This document shows positions 51,357-60,172 of a stretch of 64,000 nucleotides of DNA, in pieces. The stretch is from Streptomyces odontomachi (GTDB lineage Bacteria > Actinomycetota > Actinomycetes > Streptomycetales > Streptomycetaceae), in the NCBI RefSeq assembly GCF_024435355.1, contig NZ_JAMJWG010000003.1:1-64000 (forward strand), in the 5' to 3' direction. The notes below the pieces were generated by a model, which saw nothing but the letters and a program-made list of their open reading frames with translations, was not told the DNA's origin and made no database searches. Numbering within the stretch: the first letter of the stretch is position 1; the number at the start of each line of letters is the position of its first letter. The position numbers were made by a program, and so were the translations under genes.

Positions 51357-53300
51357 TCACCCCTGGCCGGCCGGTGACCGGAAGCCGACGCGGATCTCGT
51401 CGATGGCCAGTTTCCGGTAGAAGTTCGGCACCGTCTCGGCCGCCCAGGTGGTGTCGACGGTGAGCCGGACGAAGCGGGTGTCGGGGACGTCCAGGTCGAT
51501 GAAGCGGACACCGCGCGCGCTCTCCAGCACGCCGGTCAGCACGGGGGCGCCCCAGTCGGCGCCGTCGTCGCTGATGTGCACCTGGTAGTCCTTGATACGG
51601 GCCGAGTCCTCCTTGCGTCCGAAGGTCTCGCGGTTGTACGTCGGCGAGTTCTCGCGCTGGTTGACGGCGAGGAACGTCACGGGCCGTCGGCCGTGCAGGT
51701 CGAGGGTGAGCGAGACCGGCAGGTTCGTGTCGTTGTCCCACCAGGTCAGGAACGAGCCGTCGGTGACGTTCTCACCCCCGTGGCCCGCCGCGCCGGCGCT
51801 CGCCGTCGAGCTGATCGAACCCTGCGGGTAGAAGCCCTCGCGGTCCCCGGTGAGGACCGTCAGCACGGTGTCGTACGGGTCCCAGTCCGTGATGCCGGTG
51901 ATGGACACCCAGCCGTCCCGCTGGGTGAACGACAGCCGCTTGCCGGTGCGCAGCTCGCTCACCCGGCGGATCCGGTAGCCGTTGTCGCGCAGCATGAGGG
52001 CATCGGTGCTCGGCCGGGTGGTGACGTGGATGTACTGGCGGAACGGGTCGGACTCGCTGATGGTGATCACCCCGTACGCGCCGTCCCGCCACGCGCCCGG
52101 CTGGAGCCCGCCGTACATGTACCCGCCGCCGAGGGTGCCGGAGATCGACTCCCAGATCGGCGGCAGATAGCCGGCCATGAAGTCGTTGAAGGCCTCCTGC
52201 TTGTCCGGGAACCTGCCGTTCACCTGCGCGGTCTCGGCCATCAGCGACTTGATGGAGGAGCCTGCGTTGGTGATGTAGCGGCCGACGTTCAGCCCGAGGT
52301 CGACGTCGGAGTCGGAGCCGTCGAACCACCACGAGCCCTTGCTGGGGAGCTTGTAGTCCGCCTCGACGATGCGCGGCATCGGGGTCCACACGGCCGCCGG
52401 GTAGTCGTACGGCGGGGTCATGCCGACCTTCTGCTCGTTGCTGACGGTGTCCATGATCGACGTGTCTTCGTTGTTGTTGGAGAGCAGCATCTCCGGGCGC
52501 TTGTTCCGGATCAGCTCGTAGAGGCCGTTCTGCTCCCAGTACTCGTTGTCGTTGTCGATCCAGAAGCCGGCGAGGTCCGGGTAGCCGTCCATGACCTCGA
52601 CGAAGTTGTCGAAGGAGAACTCGCCGAACCCCATCCGGGTGGTCAGGTCGACCTCTTTGCCCTTGTAGGCCGAGTACGCGGCGGAGTCCAGCTGCTCGAA
52701 GCCGCCCTGGTCGTGCCACTGCGGGTCGTCGGTCATGTAGAGGATGACGTGCAGGCCCTCGGCCTTGGCGGCGGCGATGGTCTCGCCCAGGAAGTCCCGT
52801 TGGGTGCGGGCGCTGCCGGGGATCCTCGACGGCCAGGCGCGTGCGTATCCGAGCCTGCTGTGGAACGTGGTCAGCACCAGGTAACTCGCGTGCAGCTTGC
52901 GTGCCTCGGCCACCCAGTAGTCGGCGCTCCAACCGCCGTCGGTGACCGCCGCCTCCCAGGACGCGCCGTCCTGGTGCTCGGGGACGGTGCGCATGCCCCA
53001 GTGCAGGAAGAGGCCGGCCGTCGCGGCACGCAGCCACTTCTGCCGGGGGTCGAACAGTTCCTCGGGGAGGTCGGGGAGGTCGGAGGGGTCGGCCGGGGCA
53101 CCCTTCGGGGTCGTGGCGGTGCCGGAGTCCGGCGCCCCGGGCACGGCCGCCGCCCGCGCGGTCGCCACCCCCGGCAGCGCACCGGACAGCGCCACGGCAC
53201 CGGCAAGGGCGCCGGTCGCCTTGAGGACGGTGCGTCTGGACGCCCTGGCCAGGCCATCCGCGCTGGGCGTCCGTGCCTCGCCATCCATGTTCGACGTCAT
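51357..53300 (-). CDS. Secreted alpha-L-fucosidase (GH29) with discoidin-like domain
   Basis: 647 aa from the ATG at 53300. Tat signal (ASRRTVLKATGALAGAVALSG), then a GH29 barrel (LFLHWGMRTVPEHQDGASWE, YLVLTTFHSRLGYARAWPS, DLAGFWIDNDNEYW with the likely nucleophile Asp), and a C-terminal F5/8 type C (discoidin) domain (about residues 490-640). It releases fucose from glycans outside the cell. It follows the GH36 gene by 56 bases in the same direction, so both are probably under the double operator at 55589-55615. Confidence 0.9.
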   Translation of the reverse strand: MTSNMDGEARTPSADGLARASRRTVLKATGALAGAVALSGALPGVATARAAAVPGAPDSGTATTPKGAPADPSDLPDLPEELFDPRQKWLRAATAGLFLHWGMRTVPEHQDGASWEAAVTDGGWSADYWVAEARKLHASYLVLTTFHSRLGYARAWPSRIPGSARTQRDFLGETIAAAKAEGLHVILYMTDDPQWHDQGGFEQLDSAAYSAYKGKEVDLTTRMGFGEFSFDNFVEVMDGYPDLAGFWIDNDNEYWEQNGLYELIRNKRPEMLLSNNNEDTSIMDTVSNEQKVGMTPPYDYPAAVWTPMPRIVEADYKLPSKGSWWFDGSDSDVDLGLNVGRYITNAGSSIKSLMAETAQVNGRFPDKQEAFNDFMAGYLPPIWESISGTLGGGYMYGGLQPGAWRDGAYGVITISESDPFRQYIHVTTRPSTDALMLRDNGYRIRRVSELRTGKRLSFTQRDGWVSITGITDWDPYDTVLTVLTGDREGFYPQGSISSTASAGAAGHGGENVTDGSFLTWWDNDTNLPVSLTLDLHGRRPVTFLAVNQRENSPTYNRETFGRKEDSARIKDYQVHISDDGADWGAPVLTGVLESARGVRFIDLDVPDTRFVRLTVDTTWAAETVPNFYRKLAIDEIRVGFRSPAGQG

Positions 53301-53356
53301 GCTCGTCACCTGATTCCTTGACGGTTGTTGCGTTGATTGAGTGGGTGAGGTCGCAC

Positions 53357-55549
53357 CTACTGGGGCAGGCGGCGCAAACGCACCAGCGCGCTGGCCCAGT
53401 CGCCGCTGCCGAGGCGGTCGCGGATCGGCAGGCCGGCGTGCATGAGGAGGCGGCCGGTGACGGGGGAAGCGGAGGCGGCGCCGTCCCCCTCGGGCGAGGT
53501 GCCGACCTCCTCGTAGCGCGCGTCCGGGTCGAGCCCGGCCAGCCGCAGCACGCCCGGGGTGGGCCCGAGGTCGGCGTGCGGACGGTAGAGGAGGACGACG
53601 ACGTCGCCACCCTGCACGTACTGGACCGCTGACAGCCCCCGGCCGGGCTCGGCGCCCAGCCGGTGCTGCTCGCCGAACTGCACGGCGGCCCGGATCTCCT
53701 TGTACCGTCCGACCAGCCCGCGGGCTTGGGTGAGTTGTTCCGGTGCCCAGGCGCGCAGGTCGCCGCCGATGCCGAGCACGCCCGCCATCGCCACGTGGAA
53801 CCGGTAGGCAAGCGGGGTGCGCGCCGCGTCCGTGACCCAGGCCGCCATGACGCCCGCGGGAAGGATCTGGCTGAAGCCGTGCTGGATGGACTGCCGGTGG
53901 TGGCCGTCGGTGTTGTCGGAGGTCCACACCTCGTCGGTGCGGGCCAGGATGCCGAGGTCGGCGCGGCCACCGCCGCCCGCGCAGGACTCGATGCGCAGGG
54001 CGGGGTGGTGGGCGCGCAGCCGGTCCATGACGGCGTACACGTTGCGGGTGTGGTCGATCCACAGGCGATCCTGGTCGCCGTCGCGCGCGCCGTCGCCCGC
54101 GGTGTCGGGGCCGGCGGCCCGCTCCGGCCATCCAGCCTGCGCGAAGGCCCGGTTCATGTCCCACTTCAGGAAGCTGATGCCGTGGTCGCCGACGAGCCGG
54201 TCCAGCCAGTCGAAGGCCCACTCGCGCACGTCCTCGCGGGCGAAGTTGAGTACCAGCTGCCCGCGCAACGTGTCGCGGTGGCGGTGCGGGTGGTGCAGCA
54301 CCCATTCGGGGTGCTCGCGGTAGAGGTCGCTCTCGGGGTTGACCATCTCCGGCTCGACCCAGATGCCGAACGCCATGCCGAGCGTGCGCACCGCGTCGGC
54401 GAGCGGCCGCAGGCCGTTCGGGAAGCGGTCCGGGTTGGGCCACCAGTCGCCGAGCCCGGCGGTGTCGTCCAGCCGCCCGCCGAACCAGCCGTCGTCGACC
54501 ACGAAAAGCTCGGCGCCCAGGTCGGCCGCCTTCCGGGCGAGTTCCAGCTGACCGGCCTCGGCGACGTCGAACCCGGTCGCCTCCCACGAGTTGTAGAGCA
54601 CCGGCCGGACCTCTCCCGGACGGGGCAGCACACGGGTGCGTGCGTGCCGGTGCCAGGCGCGGCTCACGGCGCCGAAACCGCCGTCGCCGTACACGCCGAG
54701 CACGGGCGGGGTGGTCAGCTCATCCCCCGGCCCCAGCCGCCAGGTGACGCCGTCGTGCCCGAAGCCCGCGGTCACCGCCGCACGCCCCTCGAAGCGTCGC
54801 TGTGCGGTGAGCCGCCACGTGCCGCTCCAGGCGAGCGCCACGCTCCACACCTCGCCGCGTTCCTCGGTGGCGGTGCCGTCGTCCACCATGATCCACGGGT
54901 TGGCGTGGTGGCCGGTGATGCCGTGCCGGCTGCCCAGGGTCAGCTCGCCGCCGGGCAGGCGCTCGCGGCGCAGCTGGCTCTCGGCGGCCCAGGCGCCCCA
55001 GACCGCGCTGTAGCGGTAGTCGGGCAGCTCGGGCAGCAGCCAGCTCCCGGAGTCGGCGCGGTGCACGGTGAGGGCGACGTCGTGCGGCCACCCGGCCGGG
55101 TCGGTGTGACGGAGCGTCACCCACCGCTCGATCGCGTCCGAGCCCTCGCTCACCCGGTGGTGCAGCACCACCCGAAGCGGAAAGTGCCGATCCGTGAGAA
55201 CGAGATCCAGCCGCCTGCCGTGCTCCTCCTCCACCACGTCATCCGAGATCAGGACGAGTTCGAGCGAGCGCACCCCGCCGGGGAACGTCACTTGCAGCGA
55301 CGGCACTCCCCAGCGCAGCCCGCCGTCCACCGGCAACAGCTCGGCGACGTCCAACGGCAGCCCGTACGGCGCCGTGGTGAACGGCTCTCCCGACCGCCCG
55401 GCGAGGCCCACCGCATCGGCCGTGCTCAGCCGGGCGCCCCAGTACAGCTGGACGAGCCGGTCGTCCGCCGCGGCGTGCACGACGTAGCTGGTGGTGCCGG
55501 TGGACAGCACCCAGACGCGTCGCTTGCGGTCGACGGCAACGGAGGCCAT
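53357..55549 (-). CDS. Alpha-galactosidase (GH36), cytoplasmic
   Basis: 730 aa from the ATG at 55549 (GAGAGGA seven bases before). GH36 layout: N-terminal beta-sandwich, then a barrel with LFVVDDGWFGGR, the nucleophile Asp in FLKWDMNRAFAQAGW, and ESCAGGGGRADLG followed by SDNTDGHHRQ for the acid/base. There is no signal peptide, so it acts on imported oligosaccharides. It is the first gene of a two-gene operon with the fucosidase. A LacI-like double palindrome lies just upstream. Confidence 0.93.
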   Translation of the reverse strand: MASVAVDRKRRVWVLSTGTTSYVVHAAADDRLVQLYWGARLSTADAVGLAGRSGEPFTTAPYGLPLDVAELLPVDGGLRWGVPSLQVTFPGGVRSLELVLISDDVVEEEHGRRLDLVLTDRHFPLRVVLHHRVSEGSDAIERWVTLRHTDPAGWPHDVALTVHRADSGSWLLPELPDYRYSAVWGAWAAESQLRRERLPGGELTLGSRHGITGHHANPWIMVDDGTATEERGEVWSVALAWSGTWRLTAQRRFEGRAAVTAGFGHDGVTWRLGPGDELTTPPVLGVYGDGGFGAVSRAWHRHARTRVLPRPGEVRPVLYNSWEATGFDVAEAGQLELARKAADLGAELFVVDDGWFGGRLDDTAGLGDWWPNPDRFPNGLRPLADAVRTLGMAFGIWVEPEMVNPESDLYREHPEWVLHHPHRHRDTLRGQLVLNFAREDVREWAFDWLDRLVGDHGISFLKWDMNRAFAQAGWPERAAGPDTAGDGARDGDQDRLWIDHTRNVYAVMDRLRAHHPALRIESCAGGGGRADLGILARTDEVWTSDNTDGHHRQSIQHGFSQILPAGVMAAWVTDAARTPLAYRFHVAMAGVLGIGGDLRAWAPEQLTQARGLVGRYKEIRAAVQFGEQHRLGAEPGRGLSAVQYVQGGDVVVLLYRPHADLGPTPGVLRLAGLDPDARYEEVGTSPEGDGAASASPVTGRLLMHAGLPIRDRLGSGDWASALVRLRRLPQ

Positions 55550-55588
55550 GGCCCGTCCTCTCGATTCTGGCGCGCGACTCGGCGGTCC

Positions 55589-55615
55589 GTGAGCGTTCAC
55601 GTGAGCGCTCACGTG
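55589..55615. promoter_or_regulatory. Double LacI-like operator upstream of the GH36/GH29 operon
   Basis: GTGAGCGTTCAC (55589-55600) overlaps CACGTGAGCGCTCACGTG (55598-55615), a perfect 18-base palindrome. It lies 40 bases before the GH36 start. The nearby LacI gene (56433) is the obvious candidate binder. Confidence 0.75.
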
Positions 55616-55672
55616 CGTGGCTCACGGACGAGCCTGGGACGGCCGGTACCGAGTGTCAACCCCCGTGACGGC

Positions 55673-55738
55673 AGCGGCCCGACCGACGACAGCGGCCGGA
55701 CCAACGACTGCGGCCGGACCAACGACTGCGGCCCGACC
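55673..55738. repeat. 18-base tandem repeat, about 3.7 units
   Basis: Units of the form (A/T)GCGGCC(C/G)GACC(A/G)ACGAC start at 55673, 55691, 55709 and 55727 (partial). It lies between the operator and the lipoprotein gene. The last unit overlaps the terminator stem. Confidence 0.8.
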
Positions 55739-55756
55739 CCACGAGGGCCGGGCCGC
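55728..55756 (-). terminator. Terminator of the DUF3558 lipoprotein gene
   Basis: GCGGCCCG (55728-55735) pairs with CGGGCCGC (55749-55756), with CCC/GGG inside the loop, 28 bases beyond the lipoprotein stop on the minus strand. Confidence 0.6.
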
Positions 55757-55783
55757 ACATGTCTGCCCGCTCAGGCGGGCATC

Positions 55784-56332
55784 TCAGGCGGGTATCCGGC
55801 CTGCGACGACCGCAGCCGCCTGCTGCGCGATGTCGCAGGTCTTCGGCGGATCCACGTCGTGCGTGACGGTGACGTCCACGAGCTCGTCGGCGGTCACTTC
55901 GAGGACGACGTTGCAGCTCTTCAACCCGCCGACGTTGGTCTCCGACAGGGCGGCCCTGTGCCCTGCCATGTCGGGCAGCGCCTTGACCGTCGAACCGTGG
56001 AAGTCCATGTCGTAGACGTCCTTGCTGACGTCCTTGATACGGATGGCGAAGTCGTAACCGCTGCACGTGTCGCCGCTGGAGGTGGGCTTGAAGGTGCTGT
56101 CCTTGTTGAGTTCCGGCACGTCGGCGGGCTTGAGCAGGGTGCACGGGTCGGTGCCGGCGAGTGGTGCACCCCTCTTGCCGCTACCCTCCGCGTCCGACGT
56201 GTCGCCGCTTCCCGGGCTGCTCGAACTCCTGACGCCGCCCACGCCCATGCCGTTGCCCTTGCCGTTGCCGCCGCAGGCTGCGAGCCCCAGCGCGCAGGCC
56301 AGGATCGCAGCAGCCGCCACCACACGTCGCAT
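55784..56332 (-). CDS. Surface lipoprotein, DUF3558 family
   Basis: 182 aa from the ATG at 56332 with GAGGGG upstream. The lipobox is LAAC at about residue 22 (ILACALGLAACGG), followed by a Gly/Ser linker and the DUF3558 domain (DPCTLLKPADVPEL, SCNVVLEVTADELVDVTVTHD), with three or four Cys that can form disulphides. Function unknown. It sits between the GH36 operon and the LacI gene, divergent from the latter. Confidence 0.85.
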   Translation of the reverse strand: MRRVVAAAAILACALGLAACGGNGKGNGMGVGGVRSSSSPGSGDTSDAEGSGKRGAPLAGTDPCTLLKPADVPELNKDSTFKPTSSGDTCSGYDFAIRIKDVSKDVYDMDFHGSTVKALPDMAGHRAALSETNVGGLKSCNVVLEVTADELVDVTVTHDVDPPKTCDIAQQAAAVVAGRIPA

Positions 56333-56432
56333 TGAGTGTCCCCCCTCAATTCCGGTCAAGGCCGAATCGTATCGGAGGGGTCGTCGGGGTGCTTCCTCTC
56401 GGGAAGGCGTCCGGGACGGTTAGGGTTCCCCC

Positions 56433-57467
56433 GTGGCTACGACGAACAGGCCGCGCCGCGTCACCATCGACGACGTGGCACGTGCGGCGGGGGTCTCGCG
56501 GCAGACCGTGTCCCGGGCCATCAACGACAAGCCCGAGATCGACCCGGCCACCCGTCAGCGCATCCTCGCCGCGGCCCAGCGGATGGGCTACCGCCCCAGC
56601 CGCTTCGCACGCGGCATGGTCCGGCAGTCCACCACCACGCTCGGCCTGGTGATCGCGGACGTGCTGAACCCGTTCTTCCCCGAGGTGGTGGCCGGCGTCC
56701 TGGAGGCCGCCGACGCCCGCGGCTGGCACGTGGCCGTCTACACCACAGCGTCCCGGATCGCCCGTGAGCAGGAGGTCGCGGAGACGGTCATCGACCACGC
56801 GGACGCCTGCGTCGCCTTCCTCCTCGACGACGCCGCCATCGCCCGCATCGCCTCCTCCGGTCTCCCCTTCGTCCTCCTCGGCAACGAGGACCGCCCGGTT
56901 CAGGCCCCGACCGTGCGGATCGACTTCGGCTCCGGCATCCGGCAGGCCTTCGCCCACCTGGTCTCCCGCGGCCACCGCAGGATCGCCATGATCGACGACC
57001 GGGCCCGCGCGGAGTCCGGCACCAACGACGTACGCAGCACGCTGTTCACCGAGGTCGCCGCCGAGTTCGACCTGCCCGTCGAGCCGGGCTGGCGCCAGCT
57101 CGCGGACAACTCCGTCGCGGGCGGGGCGGACGCCATGGAACGCCTCCTGACGACCGCCCCCGAGATCACCGCCGTCGTCTCCTACAACGACATGATCGCC
57201 ATCGGCGCGATGCGCCACGCCCTCGCCCGCGGCCACGCCGTCCCCGCCGACCTCGCCTTCGTCGGCTTCGACGGCCTGGCCCTCGGCGAACTCGTCGACC
57301 CCCCGCTGACCACCCTCGCCATCGACAAGCACCGGCTCGGGCGGGCGGCGGTGGAGCAGGTCGCGGACCAGATGGCCGGTACGACCGGCGGTTCGGCGGG
57401 CGGTTCGGCGAACGGGACGCCGGACACCGTGATCCGGACGGAGTTGGTCGTACGGGGGTCTACGTGA
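56433..57467 (+). CDS. LacI-family regulator, probably of the GH36/GH29 operon
   Basis: 344 aa from a GTG. HTH: RRVTIDDVARAAGVSRQTVSRAINDKPEIDPATRQRILAAAQRMGYRPSRFARGM. The sugar-binding domain includes LGLVIADVLNPFFPEVVAGVLEAADARG and FVGFDGLALGELVDPPLTTLAIDKHRLGRAAVEQV. TAGGGT at 56421-56426 ends six bases before the GTG, so the mRNA may be leaderless, although the -35 is weak. The last codons overlap the convergent HATPase gene by 8 bases. The binding site may be the palindrome at 55598-55615. Confidence 0.9.
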   Translation: MATTNRPRRVTIDDVARAAGVSRQTVSRAINDKPEIDPATRQRILAAAQRMGYRPSRFARGMVRQSTTTLGLVIADVLNPFFPEVVAGVLEAADARGWHVAVYTTASRIAREQEVAETVIDHADACVAFLLDDAAIARIASSGLPFVLLGNEDRPVQAPTVRIDFGSGIRQAFAHLVSRGHRRIAMIDDRARAESGTNDVRSTLFTEVAAEFDLPVEPGWRQLADNSVAGGADAMERLLTTAPEITAVVSYNDMIAIGAMRHALARGHAVPADLAFVGFDGLALGELVDPPLTTLAIDKHRLGRAAVEQVADQMAGTTGGSAGGSANGTPDTVIRTELVVRGST

Positions 57468-57963
57468 CGGGTCGGCCGTCGTCCCCTCGTCCCTGCCGCT
57501 GCCCCTGCCCTCGCCACTCCCGTAGGTCCAGTTCCGCCCAGACGGTCTTGCCCGGACCGACCCGCTCACCGACGCCCCAGCGGGTGGTGACGGCGTCGAC
57601 GATCAGCAGGCCCCTGCCACCGTCGGCCAACGTGGCCGCCTCGTCCGACGGTTTCGTGGTCACTGCCGGCCACTCCTGATGCGTGTCGGACACCGCCACG
57701 CGGATCACTCCGGCCTCACGGTCGTAGGCCAACCGCAGCTCGAAGTCGCGCCCGGGAACGCATCCGTGCGTGACCGCGTTCGCGGCCAGCTCCGCGACCA
57801 CCAGCGCAACGGTGTCGGAGATCGCCGAGCCGTACGGCAGCCCCCAGTGGTCGAGCCGCTGTGTGGCCAGCCGGCGCGCTAACCGCGCCCCTCGACGCGT
57901 CGACGAGAACCGCTGCACGAACCCACTGACGGTGACGGCCTCCTGGGCCGATGAGCCTGGCAT
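57460..57963 (-). CDS. HATPase-type (RsbW-like) ATP-binding regulator
   Basis: 167 aa from the ATG at 57963. It has the GHKL fold: N-box ALVVAELAANAVTHGC, G-box DGGRGLLIVDAVTTRWGVG, and a final GKTVWAELDL. These small kinases often act as anti-sigma or anti-regulator factors in Streptomyces. It is divergent from the XRE-DUF5753 gene with 173 bases between, and forms the usual three-gene set (HATPase, DUF5753, DUF397) linked to development and antibiotic control. Confidence 0.88.
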   Translation of the reverse strand: MPGSSAQEAVTVSGFVQRFSSTRRGARLARRLATQRLDHWGLPYGSAISDTVALVVAELAANAVTHGCVPGRDFELRLAYDREAGVIRVAVSDTHQEWPAVTTKPSDEAATLADGGRGLLIVDAVTTRWGVGERVGPGKTVWAELDLREWRGQGQRQGRGDDGRPVT

Positions 57964-58007
57964 GCGCCCAGCGTTCCGACCCGAATGCCCAGGTCGGCAG
58001 GCACGAC

Positions 58008-58055
58008 ACCCATACAGTCCGGGCTGTATCAGTACGTGCACGGAACTGTATGGGT
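58008..58055. promoter_or_regulatory. Three CTGTAT half-sites in the HATPase/XRE divergent region
   Basis: ATACAG-N6-CTGTAT (58012-58029) is a perfect 6-6-6 inverted repeat. A third half-site CTGTAT lies at 58046-58051. The outer arms also match over 11 bases: ACCCATACAGT (58008-58018) and ACTGTATGGGT (58045-58055). It lies between the two divergent starts, so it is a candidate operator for the XRE protein. Confidence 0.65.
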
Positions 58056-58136
58056 CGGTCCACGTAACCCCGTATCCCCAGGCCAGTTGAACACATAACC
58101 GAACGAACGGATCGGTGCAACGGGAGGCGGACGACG

Positions 58137-58991
58137 ATGGCACCAGACCACCACACCGAAGACGGCAACCACCAGACCGAACCCGAACTCTCCGACGGCC
58201 TCAAGACCTTCGGCGCCGTCCTGAAGGCACTACGGGAGGCGGCTGGCCTCACCCAGGAGGAACTGGCGACGGAGGTGCGGTACTCGGCCGCCTACGTCGC
58301 CAAGTTCGAGCAGGGCAAACGGTTCCCACCGGCGGATCTTCCGACGCGGGCGGAAGGTCCGTTGGGGGACACGGCCGGGAAGGTGCTCGCGGCGGCGGCG
58401 AAGACGTTGCGGCGGAAGGCGGGGCTTGCGTCGTGGTTCCTCCAGTGGGCGGGGATCGAGCAAGAGGCGATCTCCCTATACGCGTATGAGTGTCGGACGG
58501 TTCCGGGGTTGTTGCAGCCGGAGGGATATATCCGGGCGGTCTTCGAGCGCAGGTTGCCGTCCGTATCGGAAGCGAAGCTTGAACAGGAGGTCGCCGCACG
58601 ATTGGAACGCCAGCAGCTCATCATGCAGAAGCCCGATACGACCTTCAGCTTCGTCATCGAAGAGGCTGTGCTGGAGCGCCGTCTCGGAGGCCCGTCCATC
58701 ACGGTAGGCGTCATCGACCACTTACTAAACACCGGTCAGCGTCCCAACGTGGATATCCAAATCATGCCGCTCCGAAGGGAAGACCACGCCGGCGCCAACG
58801 GTCAGATGTACTTGGCTGAAAGCCCTCAACACGAGTGGTACGGCTATGTCGAAGGCCATCGGTCGAGTGCACTGATCACGGCCCCCGGGGACGTGAGTGT
58901 GCTCCAGCAGCGTTATGGCAAGCTCCGTTCCCAGGCCCTGGATTGGCGGGCTACTGTGAATCTGCTGGAGCAGACGCGAGGAGCGATATGA
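58137..58991 (+). CDS. XRE-family HTH regulator with DUF5753 domain (WhiJ-type)
   Basis: 284 aa. An N-terminal HTH (VLKALREAAGLTQEELATEVRYSAAYVAKFEQGKRFPP) is followed by DUF5753 (GLASWFLQWAGIEQEAISLYAYECRTVPGLLQPEGYIRAVF). The middle segment between them (EGPLGDTAGKVLAAAAKTL) is unlike most relatives. From memory, WhiJ-type proteins act with a small DUF397 partner; that gene follows with a 4-base overlap (ATGA). GGGAGG precedes the ATG. The three half-sites upstream are its likely target. Confidence 0.9.
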   Translation: MAPDHHTEDGNHQTEPELSDGLKTFGAVLKALREAAGLTQEELATEVRYSAAYVAKFEQGKRFPPADLPTRAEGPLGDTAGKVLAAAAKTLRRKAGLASWFLQWAGIEQEAISLYAYECRTVPGLLQPEGYIRAVFERRLPSVSEAKLEQEVAARLERQQLIMQKPDTTFSFVIEEAVLERRLGGPSITVGVIDHLLNTGQRPNVDIQIMPLRREDHAGANGQMYLAESPQHEWYGYVEGHRSSALITAPGDVSVLQQRYGKLRSQALDWRATVNLLEQTRGAI

Positions 58992-59245
58992 CCACCACCC
59001 CTAAGCTGAACTGGTTCAAGAGCAGCTACTCCGGCGACGAAGGAGACAACTGCATAGAGGTGGCCCTGAACTGGTCCAAGAGCAGCTACAGCGGTGGAGG
59101 CGGCGGCAACTGCATAGAGGTAGCCCTACACCCCACCACCGTCCACATCCGCGACTCCAAAGACACCGCCGTCCGCCCCCTCACCGTCACCCCCGCCGCC
59201 TGGTCCGCCTTCACCGCGCACGCGGCAACGAGGTCTCTGCACTAA
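58988..59245 (+). CDS. DUF397 protein with duplicated N-terminal half (BldB-type)
   Basis: 85 aa. DUF397 proteins normally carry one block of the form W.KSSYSG...NCIEVA. Here the block occurs twice in a row (LNWFKSSYSGDEGDNCIEVA and LNWSKSSYSGGGGGNCIEVA), from a 60-base direct duplication (59006-59065 and 59066-59125), and then the usual VHIRDSKD...PAAWSAF end. It is coupled to the XRE gene. It may alter oligomerisation of this partner protein. The stop overlaps the convergent S41 gene by 4 bases. Confidence 0.9.
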   Translation: MTTTPKLNWFKSSYSGDEGDNCIEVALNWSKSSYSGGGGGNCIEVALHPTTVHIRDSKDTAVRPLTVTPAAWSAFTAHAATRSLH

Positions 59246-60144
59246 CCGATCACGCCCAGGGCAAGTGCGTGGGCGCGGTCGAGGGCGTCGGCGGCCGGGC
59301 AGGGGACGTCCGGCTGTACGCCGACGCCTTCCCAGTTGGTGCCGGAGACGGGGTTGACCGCCCGGCCGACCGGGATGGTCGCCTCCAGGTGCGGGTGCAC
59401 CGTCCAGCCCTCGCGCGGGTGCGCCCCACCGCCGGTCACCTCACCGACGACCTGGGCCCGATCAAGCTGTTGCAGGTCGTAGGCCAGCTCCTCGCCACCG
59501 GAGAAGGTGGCCCCGCTGGTGAGCACGTACAGCGGCTTGCTGCCGCCGAAGCGCGCGCCGGGCACGTACGGCGGACTCCAGAACTGGTCCTGGCGGTTGC
59601 CCTGGCGCGAGTGCAGGGTGTTGAGGTGGGTGCGCTCGTCCAGCAGATAGCCGCAGACGAAGGCCACCGTGTCCGGGCTGCCGCCCGTGGTGCGGCGCAG
59701 GTCCAGGATGAGCGCGTCGGCGCGGGCCGCCAGGGTGAACGCGGCGGCGAGCGGTTCGGCGCACCATTCCAGCGGGAACAGCTTCGGGGCCAGCTCCAGC
59801 ACGGCGACCCGGCCATCGAGCAGCTCGACCCGCGGGGCGCCGCCCAGTGAGGTCTCGAACTCCCGCCGCATGGACGCCAGGGCCGCGGCACCCGCGTCCG
59901 GGGGCACCGGCTCGTCGTGGTGTTTCAGCCGCAGGTGCAGGTCGCCGTTGATCGACTGCATGTCGGTGGTCACCAGGGCGGCCAGGGTCGCGGCGTCGTC
60001 GACGTCGTAGGCGCCTTCGGCCAGGCGTCGCCGCAGCAGGCCGGCGAGCTGCTCGCCGACCTCGGGGAAGACGTAGTGCTCGACGAGGAGCCGTGCGGTC
60101 TCGTCGACGACGGGGGCAGCGTCGACAGAAAGGGCAGTGGTCAT
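59242..60144 (-). CDS. S41-family (IRBP-like) serine peptidase or lipid-binding relative
   Basis: 300 aa from the ATG at 60144. It has the S41 layout: an IRBP-type N-terminal domain (VVDETARLLVEHYVFPEVGEQLAGLLRRRL), then LILDLRRTTGGSPDTVAFVCGYL and PLYVLTSGATFSGGEELAYDL, where the Ser in TFSGGEE is the expected nucleophile. No signal peptide and no PDZ domain. The group includes tail-specific proteases and retinoid-binding-like proteins; function here unknown. It is divergent from an ArsR gene, 57 bases apart, and probably controlled by it. Confidence 0.85.
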   Translation of the reverse strand: MTTALSVDAAPVVDETARLLVEHYVFPEVGEQLAGLLRRRLAEGAYDVDDAATLAALVTTDMQSINGDLHLRLKHHDEPVPPDAGAAALASMRREFETSLGGAPRVELLDGRVAVLELAPKLFPLEWCAEPLAAAFTLAARADALILDLRRTTGGSPDTVAFVCGYLLDERTHLNTLHSRQGNRQDQFWSPPYVPGARFGGSKPLYVLTSGATFSGGEELAYDLQQLDRAQVVGEVTGGGAHPREGWTVHPHLEATIPVGRAVNPVSGTNWEGVGVQPDVPCPAADALDRAHALALGVIG

Positions 60145-60172
60145 GGCGAGGAGTAGAGCACTGCCGTTGAAA

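Noticed and set aside
55589..55615. CebR box
   Set aside because: Core is GTGAGCGCTCAC rather than GGGAGCGCTCCC, so it is a related LacI-type site, not CebR.
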